Assembly (NCBI GenBank): GCA_035291605.1
Contig: DATDRS010000118.1
Span: 1-24,598 of the forward strand
From: DATDRS01 sp035291605
GTDB lineage: Bacteria > Chloroflexota > Anaerolineae > Anaerolineales > UBA6663
Reading direction: 5' to 3'
Length of the DNA stretch: 24,598 nucleotides
The notes beneath the pieces were generated by a model that searched no databases, was not told the DNA's origin, and was given only the letters and a program-made list of their open reading frames with translations. This document shows, piece by piece, positions 15,717-23,985 of this stretch. The translations under genes were made by a program, and so were the position numbers. Within the stretch, counting starts at the first letter, position 1. Every line of letters begins with the position of its first letter.

Positions 15717-16417
15717 TTTCACTCGAAAACCCGCCGTCGCGCCGGGCCTACTTTCTCCTCCGGAGCGTCTTCCAACTCGTCGCCTGGTGTCTCACCAAGC
15801 TGAAGGTGGCCGGCCTGGAGAACATTCCTGAAGCGGGCCCCTTCCTGCTCGTCATCAATCATCTGAGCATCGCCGACCCGATCATCGCCTACATCACCAG
15901 CCCGCGCCAGATGATCATGTTCTCCGCCGACAAGTGGCGCAACACGCCAGTCGTTTCTCACATCGCCAACACGGCCGGCGTCATCTGGGTGGCGCGCGGC
16001 GAGGTGGATCGCAGCGCGCTCAAACGGGCGATTGAATTTCTCAAGGCGGGCTGGGGGCTGGGCGTCGCGCCCGAGGGCACGCGCAGCCGGGCGGGGACCA
16101 TGCAGCCGGGCAAGGCGGGCGCAGCCTACCTGGCCGACCGGGCGCGCGTCCCGGTCCTGCCCGTGGCGCTCATGGGCACGGAGAAGCTCGGCCACAACCT
16201 CAAGCGCCTGCGCCGCACGCCGATCAAGTGCATCTACGGCAAACCCTTCCTCCTCCCCTCGAATGGCCGCGCCCGCGCCGACGAGCTTGACGCGCTGACG
16301 GACCTCATCATGTGCCACATCGCCGCGCTCCTCGCTCCGCATTACCGAGGCGTCTACGCTGACCACCCCAAGCTGCAGGAACTTTTGCAGGCGCAGGCAG
16401 ACCTAAAGACGTCTTGA
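15713..16417 (+). CDS. PlsC-family 1-acyl-glycerol-3-phosphate (lysophospholipid) acyltransferase
   Basis: 234 residues. It has the acyltransferase motifs NHLSIADP (His50-x4-Asp55, catalytic pair) and APEGTRSRAG (Glu121-Gly-Thr-Arg, phosphate binding), with VPVLPVALMG as a third conserved block. A hydrophobic N-terminal segment (AYFLLRSVFQLVAWCL) fits membrane association. The likely reaction is transfer of an acyl chain to lysophosphatidate in phospholipid synthesis; related enzymes act on other lysolipids. It is coupled to the LysM lipoprotein gene by an ATGA overlap, and no other lipid gene is nearby. Confidence 0.92.
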   Translation: MISLENPPSRRAYFLLRSVFQLVAWCLTKLKVAGLENIPEAGPFLLVINHLSIADPIIAYITSPRQMIMFSADKWRNTPVVSHIANTAGVIWVARGEVDRSALKRAIEFLKAGWGLGVAPEGTRSRAGTMQPGKAGAAYLADRARVPVLPVALMGTEKLGHNLKRLRRTPIKCIYGKPFLLPSNGRARADELDALTDLIMCHIAALLAPHYRGVYADHPKLQELLQAQADLKTS

Positions 16418-16426
16418 CAAAAAGAA

Positions 16427-16459
16427 ACGTGCGGCGCACTTTCAAAGTGCGCCGCACGT
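16427..16459 (-). terminator. Perfect 33-bp palindrome acting as terminator; repeat-family member
   Basis: Two 16-base arms (16427-16442 and 16444-16459) are perfectly complementary around a single C. On the minus strand the hairpin is followed by TTTCTTTTT, so it should terminate the long minus-strand transcript of the pst-phoU region. On the plus strand, after the acyltransferase, there is no T-tract. Its core matches 14 of 15 bases of the repeat at 1321. Confidence 0.7.
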
Positions 16460-16503
16460 GAAAGAGCTGTGAGTTCGGTTTCTACGTCATAGCGGCATGT
16501 CTT

Positions 16504-16809
16504 TCACCCTGGACAGTCACCGTCCACGACCCTGAGCCTCTCCGCGCGCACGAATCGCTCGACGTCCCACTGCGCAGGGATGGCGGCCAGATGCCGCTGG
16601 CCGGAAATCGGGTGGCGCAAAAGGAACTGGAACACCGGCGTCCCGCTCTCACTGCACCATAGGCGCAAATACACTGGCTCCTCCACCTGCCACCCGCTGT
16701 CCAGCGCGGCCAGCAGCAGGCCATAGCGCGGATCCAGGTTCGCGGGGTGGGGCGGTTCCTGCAGCGCCTCCCATGGATTGTTCAGTCTGGGGCTTGAGAC
16801 AAACAACAT
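16504..16809 (-). CDS. Small conserved hypothetical (WQVEEPVY family)
   Basis: 101 residues, soluble, function unknown. The core GWQVEEPVYLRLWCSES then FQFLLRHP, followed by an IPAQWDVERFVRAERLRVV tail, is shared with a truncated copy just upstream (16863-17042). A strong AAAAGGAG ribosome binding site six bases before the ATG supports the start and real expression. It is the last gene before the palindromic terminator and could be read from phoU or from its own promoter. Confidence 0.7.
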   Translation of the reverse strand: MLFVSSPRLNNPWEALQEPPHPANLDPRYGLLLAALDSGWQVEEPVYLRLWCSESGTPVFQFLLRHPISGQRHLAAIPAQWDVERFVRAERLRVVDGDCPG

Positions 16810-16862
16810 TCGGAACTCCTTTTGCGCGCCATCTCAGTCTGTCTGACTTTACCTCAGGAGGC

Positions 16863-17042
16863 TTATCGTATCTTCAAGCCCGGATTAAGCGCGTTTGAGA
16901 TGGGCAAACTGCCCAGGCGCGGCGGTGCAAGGGCCGGGCGACGCAGGATGAAGTGGTAAACACGCAGGCCGCCCTCGCTCCAGCGCGGACGCCGGTAAAC
17001 CGGCTCTTCGATTTGCCAGCTGAGATTTTTTATTCTTCGGAG
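16863..17042 (-). pseudogene. Truncated paralogue of the neighbouring small gene
   Basis: In the 249 bases between the 16809 gene and phoU, one minus-strand frame encodes SWQIEEPVYRRPRWSEGG followed by LRVYHFILRRP and ends at TAA (16865-16863). It aligns with GWQVEEPVYLRLWCSESG and FQFLLRHP of the neighbour. The frame is open up to a stop at 17096-17094 but contains no ATG, GTG or TTG before the conserved part, and the first 35 or so residues are missing. I read it as a decayed tandem duplicate. Confidence 0.6.
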
Positions 17043-17058
17043 GCAGCTGCCCTGACTG

Positions 17059-17742
17059 TCAGAGCGGCGCGTCCGGCCCAGCGTTGAGTTCTTTCAACTC
17101 GCCGCTGGTCATGAAGATGACGCGCTCGGAAATGTTGACGGCCCGGTCGCCAATGCGCTCGAGGTTGTGCGCAGAGAAGAGGAGGTACAGCGCGCGGGTG
17201 ATCGTGTGCGGGTCTTCGAGGATGAAGGTGAGCAGTTCGCGGAAAATCTGGTTGTAGAGGTTGTCAATCACGTCGTCCTGCGCGGCCACGGCGCGGGCCA
17301 TATCGGCATCATGCGCGACGTAGGCGTCCAGCGCGCGCCGCACCATCGCGCGGCACTCGTCGGCCATGCGCGGCATGTCAATCAGCGGCTTGAGCAGCGG
17401 CTCGTCGCCCATGCGGATGACGGTCTTGGCGATCCCGGCGGCGTAATCGCCCATGCGCTCCATCTCGCTGACGATGATCATGGCGGCGAGCACGGACCGC
17501 AGGTCGCGGGCAGCCGGCTGCTGTGTGGCGATCAGGCTCACACACGCTTCTTCGATGTGAAAACGCAGCGCGTTGATGTGTGCATCGTCGGCGACGATCT
17601 GGCGGGCGAGATCGGCGTCTCGTTTGGCGAGCGCCTCCAGGGATTTGGCAATCGCCGTGTCGAGCAGGCTTCCCATCCGCAGCAGGTCGTCCTGAACGGC
17701 ATTCAGATCACGGTCGAGCGTGGCGCGGGTTTGAGTAGCCAC
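17059..17742 (-). CDS. phoU: Phosphate signalling protein PhoU
   Basis: 227 residues, the usual length for PhoU. Two three-helix repeats each carry the metal-binding motif: SEMERMGDYAAGIAKTV in the first and HNLERIGDRAVNISE in the second. In other bacteria PhoU links the PstSCAB transporter to the PhoR kinase and restrains phosphate uptake. The gene is the distal member of the cluster and starts two bases after the metallophosphoesterase stop, about 3 kb from pstB, separated by genes not usually found in a pst operon. No phoR or phoB is visible in the window. Confidence 0.95.
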   Translation of the reverse strand: MATQTRATLDRDLNAVQDDLLRMGSLLDTAIAKSLEALAKRDADLARQIVADDAHINALRFHIEEACVSLIATQQPAARDLRSVLAAMIIVSEMERMGDYAAGIAKTVIRMGDEPLLKPLIDMPRMADECRAMVRRALDAYVAHDADMARAVAAQDDVIDNLYNQIFRELLTFILEDPHTITRALYLLFSAHNLERIGDRAVNISERVIFMTSGELKELNAGPDAPL

Positions 17743-17744
17743 AG

Positions 17745-18488
17745 TCAGACTCCTTCGCGGCGCAGGGTCGGAACGCGGCCGCCGGTTTCGAGCAGGTCGG
17801 CGAAGTGCGATGGCAAGCCGGACTCACGGATGGCGCGGGCGGCGGCGGCCACATCGTAGGCCACCCGGCGAAATTCCGCTTTCGGCGCGGGATTGAATTC
17901 GACGATCACATACCCGGCCCGCCGGTCGCCATCCTTCGGTTTCCCGACCGAGCCGGTGTTGACGAACAGGGTCTTGCCGACCCGCTTCTGGTAGGGCAGG
18001 TGGGTGTGCCCGAAAAACAACACGTTGCACCCGGCCACTTTCGCGACCCGTTCGAAGGTCGCCGTCGGGCGGTCTTCGTACAGGTACTCGTTGATCTTGC
18101 GCGGGCTGCCGTGGACGAACAGCAGGTGCTGCCCGGCGAGGTCTTGCCGGATTTGGAGCGGCGCCCCGCGCAGGAACTCTTTTCGGTCGGGGGTGGTGTT
18201 CGCCCGCGACCACAGCAGCGATTGTTTGCCGCGGCGGTCGTCGTCTGGATCGCGATAGACGCAGCCGCAGTCGTCGAGGTCGAAGCCGACGCCCTCGTCG
18301 TAGTTGCCCATCACCGTGGGGATGGCTTTGGCCCGGATGAAGTCTACCACTTCGTTGGGCAGCGCGCCATAGCCCACCAAGTCGCCCAGGCAGACAACGG
18401 CGTCAGGCCGCTGCGCTTCGAGGTCAGTCCATAGGGCTTCGAGCGCGTGGAGGTTGGCGTGGATATCTGAGAGAACGGCCAGCCTCAT
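17745..18488 (-). CDS. Calcineurin-like metallophosphoesterase (YfcE/MJ0936-like)
   Basis: 247 residues with the metallophosphoesterase motifs in order: SDIHAN (Asp8, His10), GDLVGYG (Asp36), GNYDEG (Asn62; Tyr where many members have His), LLFVHGSP and FGHTHLPY. These ligands bind two metals and fit hydrolysis of a phosphodiester or phosphomonoester; the substrate cannot be told. Its ATG overlaps the stop of the HD gene upstream (18488-18485) and phoU follows after two bases, so it is embedded in the operon. A role in releasing phosphate or turning over a nucleotide signal would fit the context but is inferred. Confidence 0.9.
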   Translation of the reverse strand: MRLAVLSDIHANLHALEALWTDLEAQRPDAVVCLGDLVGYGALPNEVVDFIRAKAIPTVMGNYDEGVGFDLDDCGCVYRDPDDDRRGKQSLLWSRANTTPDRKEFLRGAPLQIRQDLAGQHLLFVHGSPRKINEYLYEDRPTATFERVAKVAGCNVLFFGHTHLPYQKRVGKTLFVNTGSVGKPKDGDRRAGYVIVEFNPAPKAEFRRVAYDVAAAARAIRESGLPSHFADLLETGGRVPTLRREGV

Positions 18489-19333
18489 GCGACCTCCAAT
18501 GTGTAGAGCGGCATCAGCCTCTTTTCGGTGTCGCTCTCGATGCGAGCGACGATCTCCACCAACCTGGCCAGCGTGGAATGTTCAAGTTTGCGCCGCAACA
18601 GTTCGTTCACCTGGAAGACCCCGGTTGAGTTGCTCATGCGGATCTCGACGCGCACCGGGCGGCTCTCGCCTCTTTTGATGGCGACCTCGTCAATCGCGGC
18701 GGCGGAGACGGCGTGGATGCTGGCGCTGCCCGCCGCGAAGGGGATGCGCGAACGGCCATGTGCCATGTCCAGCGCATCGGCGACTTTGAGCACGCCCGCC
18801 TCCAGCGTCAGGCAGCGCATGTCGCCGTGGTGGGCGATGATGGCGTGGAGGACTTCGGAGACGACGATGGTTCGCTCGCGGATGGCATACAGCCCCGTCA
18901 ACAACTCCTTCGCTTTGAAGTCGGCCAGCGCGAGACTGAACTCTTCGTGGTTGTCGCGGTGGATGGAGATGCCCAGGTCGTGGAGCGCGGCGGCGAGGAC
19001 GACGACGACTTCCGCGTCTTCCGGCGTCATATGATGATGGGCGACGATTCCCGGTACGTGGCCCGTGTCGCGCAGCAGGCGCAGCAGCTTGAGCGCGGCA
19101 TTCGCGACGATGCGGATGTGAACTTCGCCGTGATCGTTCATCCCCAGCCGGTCTACCGCATTCACGTTGGCGCAGCGCCACAACTGCCACAATTCTTCGT
19201 CCGCGTTGATGCGGTCAACCAGGGTCTGTAGTTTGGGGTTGTGGCGTGCCGGAACGGCAAACGCCGATGGCATGGAAGCCACAGCGCCCGTCGCCAGTGT
19301 GGGCAGCGCGGTCAGGTCAGGAGATTGGTTCAT
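18485..19333 (-). CDS. HD-domain phosphohydrolase
   Basis: 282 residues. The HD motif is intact: NDHGEVHIRIV, AAALHDLGISIHRDNHEE (His-Asp pair), AIIAHHGD and VADALDMAHGR supply the expected His and Asp ligands. The C-terminal 90 residues (VRVEIRMSNSTGVFQVNELL, then LARLVEIVARIES) form an extra alpha/beta part. Members of this superfamily hydrolyse nucleotides or cyclic (di)nucleotides; this clade is uncharacterised to my knowledge. The ATG at 19333 has AGGGTGGTGACCC ahead of it and overlaps the methylglyoxal synthase fragment by 17 bases. It is coupled to the metallophosphoesterase by an ATGA overlap. Confidence 0.88.
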   Translation of the reverse strand: MNQSPDLTALPTLATGAVASMPSAFAVPARHNPKLQTLVDRINADEELWQLWRCANVNAVDRLGMNDHGEVHIRIVANAALKLLRLLRDTGHVPGIVAHHHMTPEDAEVVVVLAAALHDLGISIHRDNHEEFSLALADFKAKELLTGLYAIRERTIVVSEVLHAIIAHHGDMRCLTLEAGVLKVADALDMAHGRSRIPFAAGSASIHAVSAAAIDEVAIKRGESRPVRVEIRMSNSTGVFQVNELLRRKLEHSTLARLVEIVARIESDTEKRLMPLYTLEVA

Positions 19334-19544
19334 GGGTCACCACCCTCAGGCTTTCGGCGATAATGATGCAATCGGCGGTGGCGAGGTTGGTCGCCAGCGG
19401 GACGTTATGCACGTTGCACAGCCGCAGCAGGGCTTGAATATCTGGCTCGTGTGGATGCTTGTCCAGGGGATCTACCAGAAAGATCACCGCGTCCACCGTT
19501 CCCTCGACTTGATGAGTTGTCCCTAACAGCCGGCGGGCCAACAT
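19317..19544 (-). pseudogene. mgsA: Methylglyoxal synthase, C-terminal half only
   Basis: 75 residues matching the second half of MgsA: VDAVIFLVDPLDKHPHEPD and ALLRLCNVHNVPLATNLATA keep residues equivalent to Asp91, His98 and Asp101 of the E. coli enzyme. The first half, with the lysine/His region, the GTTG phosphate loop and the SGPxGGDQQ segment holding the catalytic Asp71, is absent; the complete family length is about 120-150 residues. The space where it should lie is filled by arsC, whose stop is four bases upstream. It is either a deletion remnant or a half-domain kept for phosphate or triose-phosphate binding. Full-length MgsA is inhibited by phosphate, which fits the pst context. Confidence 0.75.
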
Positions 19545-19548
19545 GACA

Positions 19549-20010
19549 TCAACTCGTTTCGGCGGGCCGCGCCTTATGAACCGGGATATCTAACTCGCCC
19601 AGCCACGCCCGGATGCGCGCGTCAATTTGATCGCGAATCTCCTGGAACTTGACGAGCTTGTCTTCATCTGAACCGGCAAATTCCGCGGGATCGTCAAACG
19701 ACCAGCGCAGGCGCTGACCCACACCGGGGAAGGTAGTCGGGCAGCGTGCATCGGCGTTGCTGCACACCGTAATCAAATATCCGAAGTGCTTCTTGCCCAG
19801 GTACTCGCGCACGTCTTTAGACCATTGGCCGCGGATGTCAATGCCCACTTCGTTCATCACGCGTAGGGTGTAGGGGTTGATGCCCTTCGGCTCCAGACCC
19901 GCGCTGAAAACTTCAAATTGATCACCCGCGTACTTGCGCAAGAGGGCTTCGGCCATCTGGCTGCGAGCGGAGTTGCCAGTACAAAGGAACAGGACATTGG
20001 TTTTCTTCAT
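19549..20010 (-). CDS. arsC: Arsenate reductase, thioredoxin-coupled (LMW phosphatase fold)
   Basis: 153 residues from the ATG at 20010. The P-loop CTGNSARSQMAEA carries the nucleophile Cys10, and TVCSNADARCPTTFPG carries Cys83 and Cys90, the relay pair of the S. aureus-type ArsC (Cys10/Cys82/Cys89). The WSFDDP motif follows. It should reduce arsenate to arsenite with thioredoxin as electron donor. A start nine codons further upstream would overlap the aquaporin gene; MKKTNVLFLC matches the family N-terminus, so I chose 20010, four bases after the channel stop. The channel gene directly upstream suggests arsenite leaves by that route. Confidence 0.93.
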   Translation of the reverse strand: MKKTNVLFLCTGNSARSQMAEALLRKYAGDQFEVFSAGLEPKGINPYTLRVMNEVGIDIRGQWSKDVREYLGKKHFGYLITVCSNADARCPTTFPGVGQRLRWSFDDPAEFAGSDEDKLVKFQEIRDQIDARIRAWLGELDIPVHKARPAETS

Positions 20011-20014
20011 CAGC

Positions 20015-20691
20015 TCATCTCGTTCCTGCGGTCTCACCGCCGAGCGCCTGAAACAGAAGAATACCGACGAGCCCGCCCAAAAACGGCGCGGTCAGATAAA
20101 TCCACAGATGGTCGAATTGGCCGCTGACCACGGCGGGGGCCAGCGAGCGGGCCGGGTTCATCGAAGCGCCGCTAATCGGGCCGGCGAAAAGGGCTTCCAG
20201 CGCGACCGTGCCACCGATGGTGGGTGCGGCCAGGGTTGGAAGGGCGTGTTTGTCCAGCGCCACCCTTGCGATCACAAAGATCAGGATGGCCGCGAGAATC
20301 GTCTCCAACCCGAATGTTTGAGTCGCCGATCTGGCGGGGACCGTGCGCCCCAGATCGCTTACGTTACCGAATAGCCCGCGCAGGGTCAATGCGGCGAGCA
20401 TCGCCCCACCCACCTGCGCCGCCCAGTAGGGCAGCACGAGCATGGGCGGAAAGAAGCGCCGCGCCGCCAAGGCCGCCGTAACCGCGGGGTTGAAATGCGC
20501 CCCGGAGATGTGCTTCAAGCCCGCGACCATGATGCCGACCGCCAGTTCAAAGGAGAGGGCAACGCCGATATGGGTGACCTGCCCCTGGCTCACATGGTCG
20601 ATCATGATCGCGCCACAGCCTGCGAACACCAACAGGTACGTGCCGATGGCTTCGGCCAGAAGTTTCGGTGAGTTTTGGCGGAGCGCAGACA

Positions 20692-20695
<4 letters not shown>
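20015..20695 (-). CDS. NIP-like aquaglyceroporin (AqpN/AqpS type), likely arsenite channel
   Basis: 226 residues with six membrane helices and both pore motifs: SGAHFNPAV in the first half and SGASMNPARSLAPA in the second. The segment FAGPISGASMNPARSL is close to plant nodulin-26-like channels (NIPs) and their bacterial relatives found in ars operons, which pass arsenite and other neutral metalloids. By eye alignment to AqpZ, the narrow filter appears to be Phe, Ala, Ala, Arg, lacking the water-specific His, so the pore should be wide. The ATG overlaps the pstB stop (20695-20692) and arsC follows after four bases, which joins the channel to both phosphate uptake and arsenate reduction. Confidence 0.92.
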
Positions 20696-21540
<845 letters not shown>

Positions 21541-21541
21541 A

Positions 21542-22792
21542 TCAGTACAGCCTCCGGCTGAAGCGGTTGCGCAGCAGGATCGCCGTGGCATTCAGGGCGA
21601 GGAGCAATACCAGCAGCACAAGAATGGACGCCGCGGCGATGTTGCGGAACCCGACCAGTGGGCGCGAGGTCCAGGTATATATCTGGATGGGTAGAACCGT
21701 GAACTTGGAGAAGATACTGCTTGGGTCCACCGTGATGAAGGTTGAAGCGCCGATGACGATCAGCGGCGCGGTCTCGCCGATGGCGCGCGAGACGGCCAGG
21801 ATGCTGCCGGTGAGGATGCCCGGCAGGGCGTTGGGCAGGACGTGCGCCCAGGTGGTCTGCCATTTCGTCGCGCCCAGACCGTAGGCCGCCTGCCGGAAGG
21901 AGTCCGGCACGGCTTTGATGGCCTCCTGCGCGTTGACGATGATGAGCGGCAGAGTCAGCAACGCCATCGTCAGCGCGGCGGAGATGATGGTCCGGCCATT
22001 CGAGTCGGTGACGCCGAACATCGCGCCGCTGCTGAAAAACTCCAGCGCGCGCACGAAGATCGCCAACCCCAGGATGCCGTAGACAATCGAGGGCACACCG
22101 GCCAGGTTGTAGATGTTCGTCTCGATGAGGCGGTTGTACCACCGGGTGTGATCGGCGTACTCCTGCAGGTAAATGGCCGCGCCGACCCCGATGGGCAAGG
22201 CCACCGCAATCGTAATCGCGATCAGCCAGAGCGAGCCGAGGATCGCCGTACGCACCCCTGCGGCGAGGGGCTGGCTGGACATCGGCTCCTGGAGGAATTT
22301 GGGAGACAGCCACGAGCGGAACGTCAGCCTGGCGTTCGGATGCTCTTCCGCGAGTTCGGCTTCAATCGCGGCCCGCCTCGTCAGCGAGTCCGTCAGGGAC
22401 CAGGCCGCGACGACCTTGCGCTGAAGCACGCGCTCCAGCACGAGGTTGTAGACATCACCCTGTGAGCGCTGCGCAAAGGGCTGCTCGTCGTCGAGTTTGT
22501 TGAACGCGCCCCGGGAGAGGTTCGCCTGCAGGACGGCGACCAGTTCTTCCTGGCTCAATCCCTCCAGCGGACGATCGGATATTGTGGCAGCGTCCACTTT
22601 GTCTTCGTAGGCCACGTAGCCGAACGCGCCGTCCGCGACGTTGTAGAGCAGGGCCATGAGGGCGAGGATGCCAATGCAGGTGGCGAGCAGAAAGAGCGAC
22701 TGCCAAACCCACCCGACGCGACGGCGGCCTTGTAGATACTGCTTGAAGGCCCTGTCTTCCGGCAATTGGCTGGAGGCCGTCACGGCGCTCAT
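21542..22792 (-). CDS. pstA: Phosphate ABC transporter permease PstA with large extracytoplasmic insert
   Basis: 416 residues, against about 280-300 for a typical PstA. The first membrane helix (about 30-50) is followed by about 130 hydrophilic residues (52-180, including SQEELVAVLQANLSRG) before the usual permease core of five helices. The core has AAIYLQEYA and the EAA loop (AAYGLGATKWQTTWAHVLP) that contacts PstB. The insert should sit outside the membrane near PstS. The gene is coupled to pstC by an ATGA overlap (22792-22789) and to pstB by a one-base gap. Confidence 0.95.
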   Translation of the reverse strand: MSAVTASSQLPEDRAFKQYLQGRRRVGWVWQSLFLLATCIGILALMALLYNVADGAFGYVAYEDKVDAATISDRPLEGLSQEELVAVLQANLSRGAFNKLDDEQPFAQRSQGDVYNLVLERVLQRKVVAAWSLTDSLTRRAAIEAELAEEHPNARLTFRSWLSPKFLQEPMSSQPLAAGVRTAILGSLWLIAITIAVALPIGVGAAIYLQEYADHTRWYNRLIETNIYNLAGVPSIVYGILGLAIFVRALEFFSSGAMFGVTDSNGRTIISAALTMALLTLPLIIVNAQEAIKAVPDSFRQAAYGLGATKWQTTWAHVLPNALPGILTGSILAVSRAIGETAPLIVIGASTFITVDPSSIFSKFTVLPIQIYTWTSRPLVGFRNIAAASILVLLVLLLALNATAILLRNRFSRRLY

Positions 22793-23757
22793 TGGTAAGC
22801 CTCCCGAAAGCGGCTGACGACGGCTTTGCTGATGAGATTCAGCGCCAGCGTGACGACGAACAACACCAGGCCGAGGGCGAAGATGCTCTCGTATTGGATG
22901 GAGGCGTAACTGATGTCGCCGCCGCTGATACGAGCGATGTGGCCGGTGATGGTTTCGGCGGCCTTGAACGGGTTGAAGGTGAGGTTTGGCCCGGCCCCGG
23001 CGGCGAGGGCGACGATCATGGTCTCGCCGACTGCGCGGGAGATGCCGATGATGAAGGCGGCGACGATGCCGGAGAGCGCAGCGGGGACGACGACCTGCAC
23101 AGCCGTCTCAAGTTTGGTCGCGCCCAGCCCATAGGACGCTTCGCGCAGGGAGCGCGGCACAGCGCTCAGCGCGTCCTCGCTCATCGAGGTCACCAGCGGC
23201 ATGATCATGATGCCCATCACGATGCCCGCCGACGCATTGTTGTAAACCTGCACCGTGTCTGCGCCGAGAATGGCTCGCAGCAGCGGAGTCATGAAGGTGA
23301 GGGCGAAGTATCCGTAGACCACGGTGGGGATGCCCGCCAGCACCTCCAGCGTGGGCTTGAGGAGGCCCCGCGTGTGCGGCGTGGCGTACTCGCTCAAGTA
23401 AATCGCCGCGCTCAGCCCGAGCGGCCCGGAGACCAACATCGCGATGAAACTCGTCATCAGGGTTGCGTTGACCAGAGGCCACACGCCGAAGTGGCCGATT
23501 TCCGGCAGCCACTTGACGGTCGTGAAGAACTCCACCACGTTGACTTCAGAGTTGGTGAAAAAGAGCGCCGACTCCCGGCCGAGCACGTACACGATGCCCA
23601 GCGTCGTGAAAATGGACAACACGCCGCAGAAGAACAGGAAGCCCTGAACGAGGAATTCCAGCGGGCGCGCGCGCCGTTTCAAATCGGCCGGGCGGAAGAC
23701 GCCCGCCGACGTCCCTGCTCCGGGTAGGGCGGATTGAATGTTAGTTGACGTTTCCAT
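22789..23757 (-). CDS. pstC: Phosphate ABC transporter permease PstC
   Basis: 322 residues with six predicted membrane helices. Typical PstC features are AAIYLSEYA, GIPTVVYGYFALTFM and the EAA loop ASYGLGATKLETAVQVVVP. It forms the transmembrane pore with PstA. A strong GGAGG lies eight bases before the ATG. The 228-base gap to pstS contains a hairpin, so pstC may be expressed at a lower level than pstS. Confidence 0.96.
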   Translation of the reverse strand: METSTNIQSALPGAGTSAGVFRPADLKRRARPLEFLVQGFLFFCGVLSIFTTLGIVYVLGRESALFFTNSEVNVVEFFTTVKWLPEIGHFGVWPLVNATLMTSFIAMLVSGPLGLSAAIYLSEYATPHTRGLLKPTLEVLAGIPTVVYGYFALTFMTPLLRAILGADTVQVYNNASAGIVMGIMIMPLVTSMSEDALSAVPRSLREASYGLGATKLETAVQVVVPAALSGIVAAFIIGISRAVGETMIVALAAGAGPNLTFNPFKAAETITGHIARISGGDISYASIQYESIFALGLVLFVVTLALNLISKAVVSRFREAYQ

Positions 23758-23985
23758 CCGATGCGCCTCCGTATTCAGTTAATCAATGCGATGAAAGCGC
23801 TGGCCGGTCGGGGGGCGTCAAGTCCGGGGAAATGTTCATGCATTCGCTTCACGTTGCGCTTCATCGATTCGATGGATGTGACGGGTCCGATTCAGTCATT
23901 CCCGGTTGGCCCTCCCCAATCCGTCACTAGTGGAGAGGGCCAACCGCTTGCTTCAGGGTAGGCGAAAGCCTTTGTCAGGTCTCCC
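23758..23985 (-). promoter_or_regulatory. pstS-pstC intergenic region with hairpin and short direct repeat
   Basis: The longest non-coding stretch. A perfect 11-bp inverted repeat (GGTTGGCCCTC at 23904-23914, its complement at 23935-23945) with a 20-base loop lies 41 bases after the pstS stop. It has no T-tract, so partial termination or 3' end protection of pstS mRNA is more likely than a full stop. Nearer pstC, the heptamer CGCTTCA occurs twice, 12 bases apart (23845-23851 and 23857-23863), next to a near-palindrome CATCGATTCGATG. I see no clear promoter or PHO-type box. Confidence 0.45.

Noticed and set aside
22792..23727. Long plus-strand frame of 311 codons opposite pstC
   Set aside because: It is the mirror of a well-supported pstC gene in GC-rich DNA and its product has no recognisable domain; similar long shadows lie opposite pstB, the kinase and the YhaM-like gene.
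23845..23863. CGCTTCA direct repeat as a PHO box
   Set aside because: Spacing is 12 rather than the usual 11 bases, the sequence does not match known PHO boxes, and it lies inside the operon rather than ahead of pstS.
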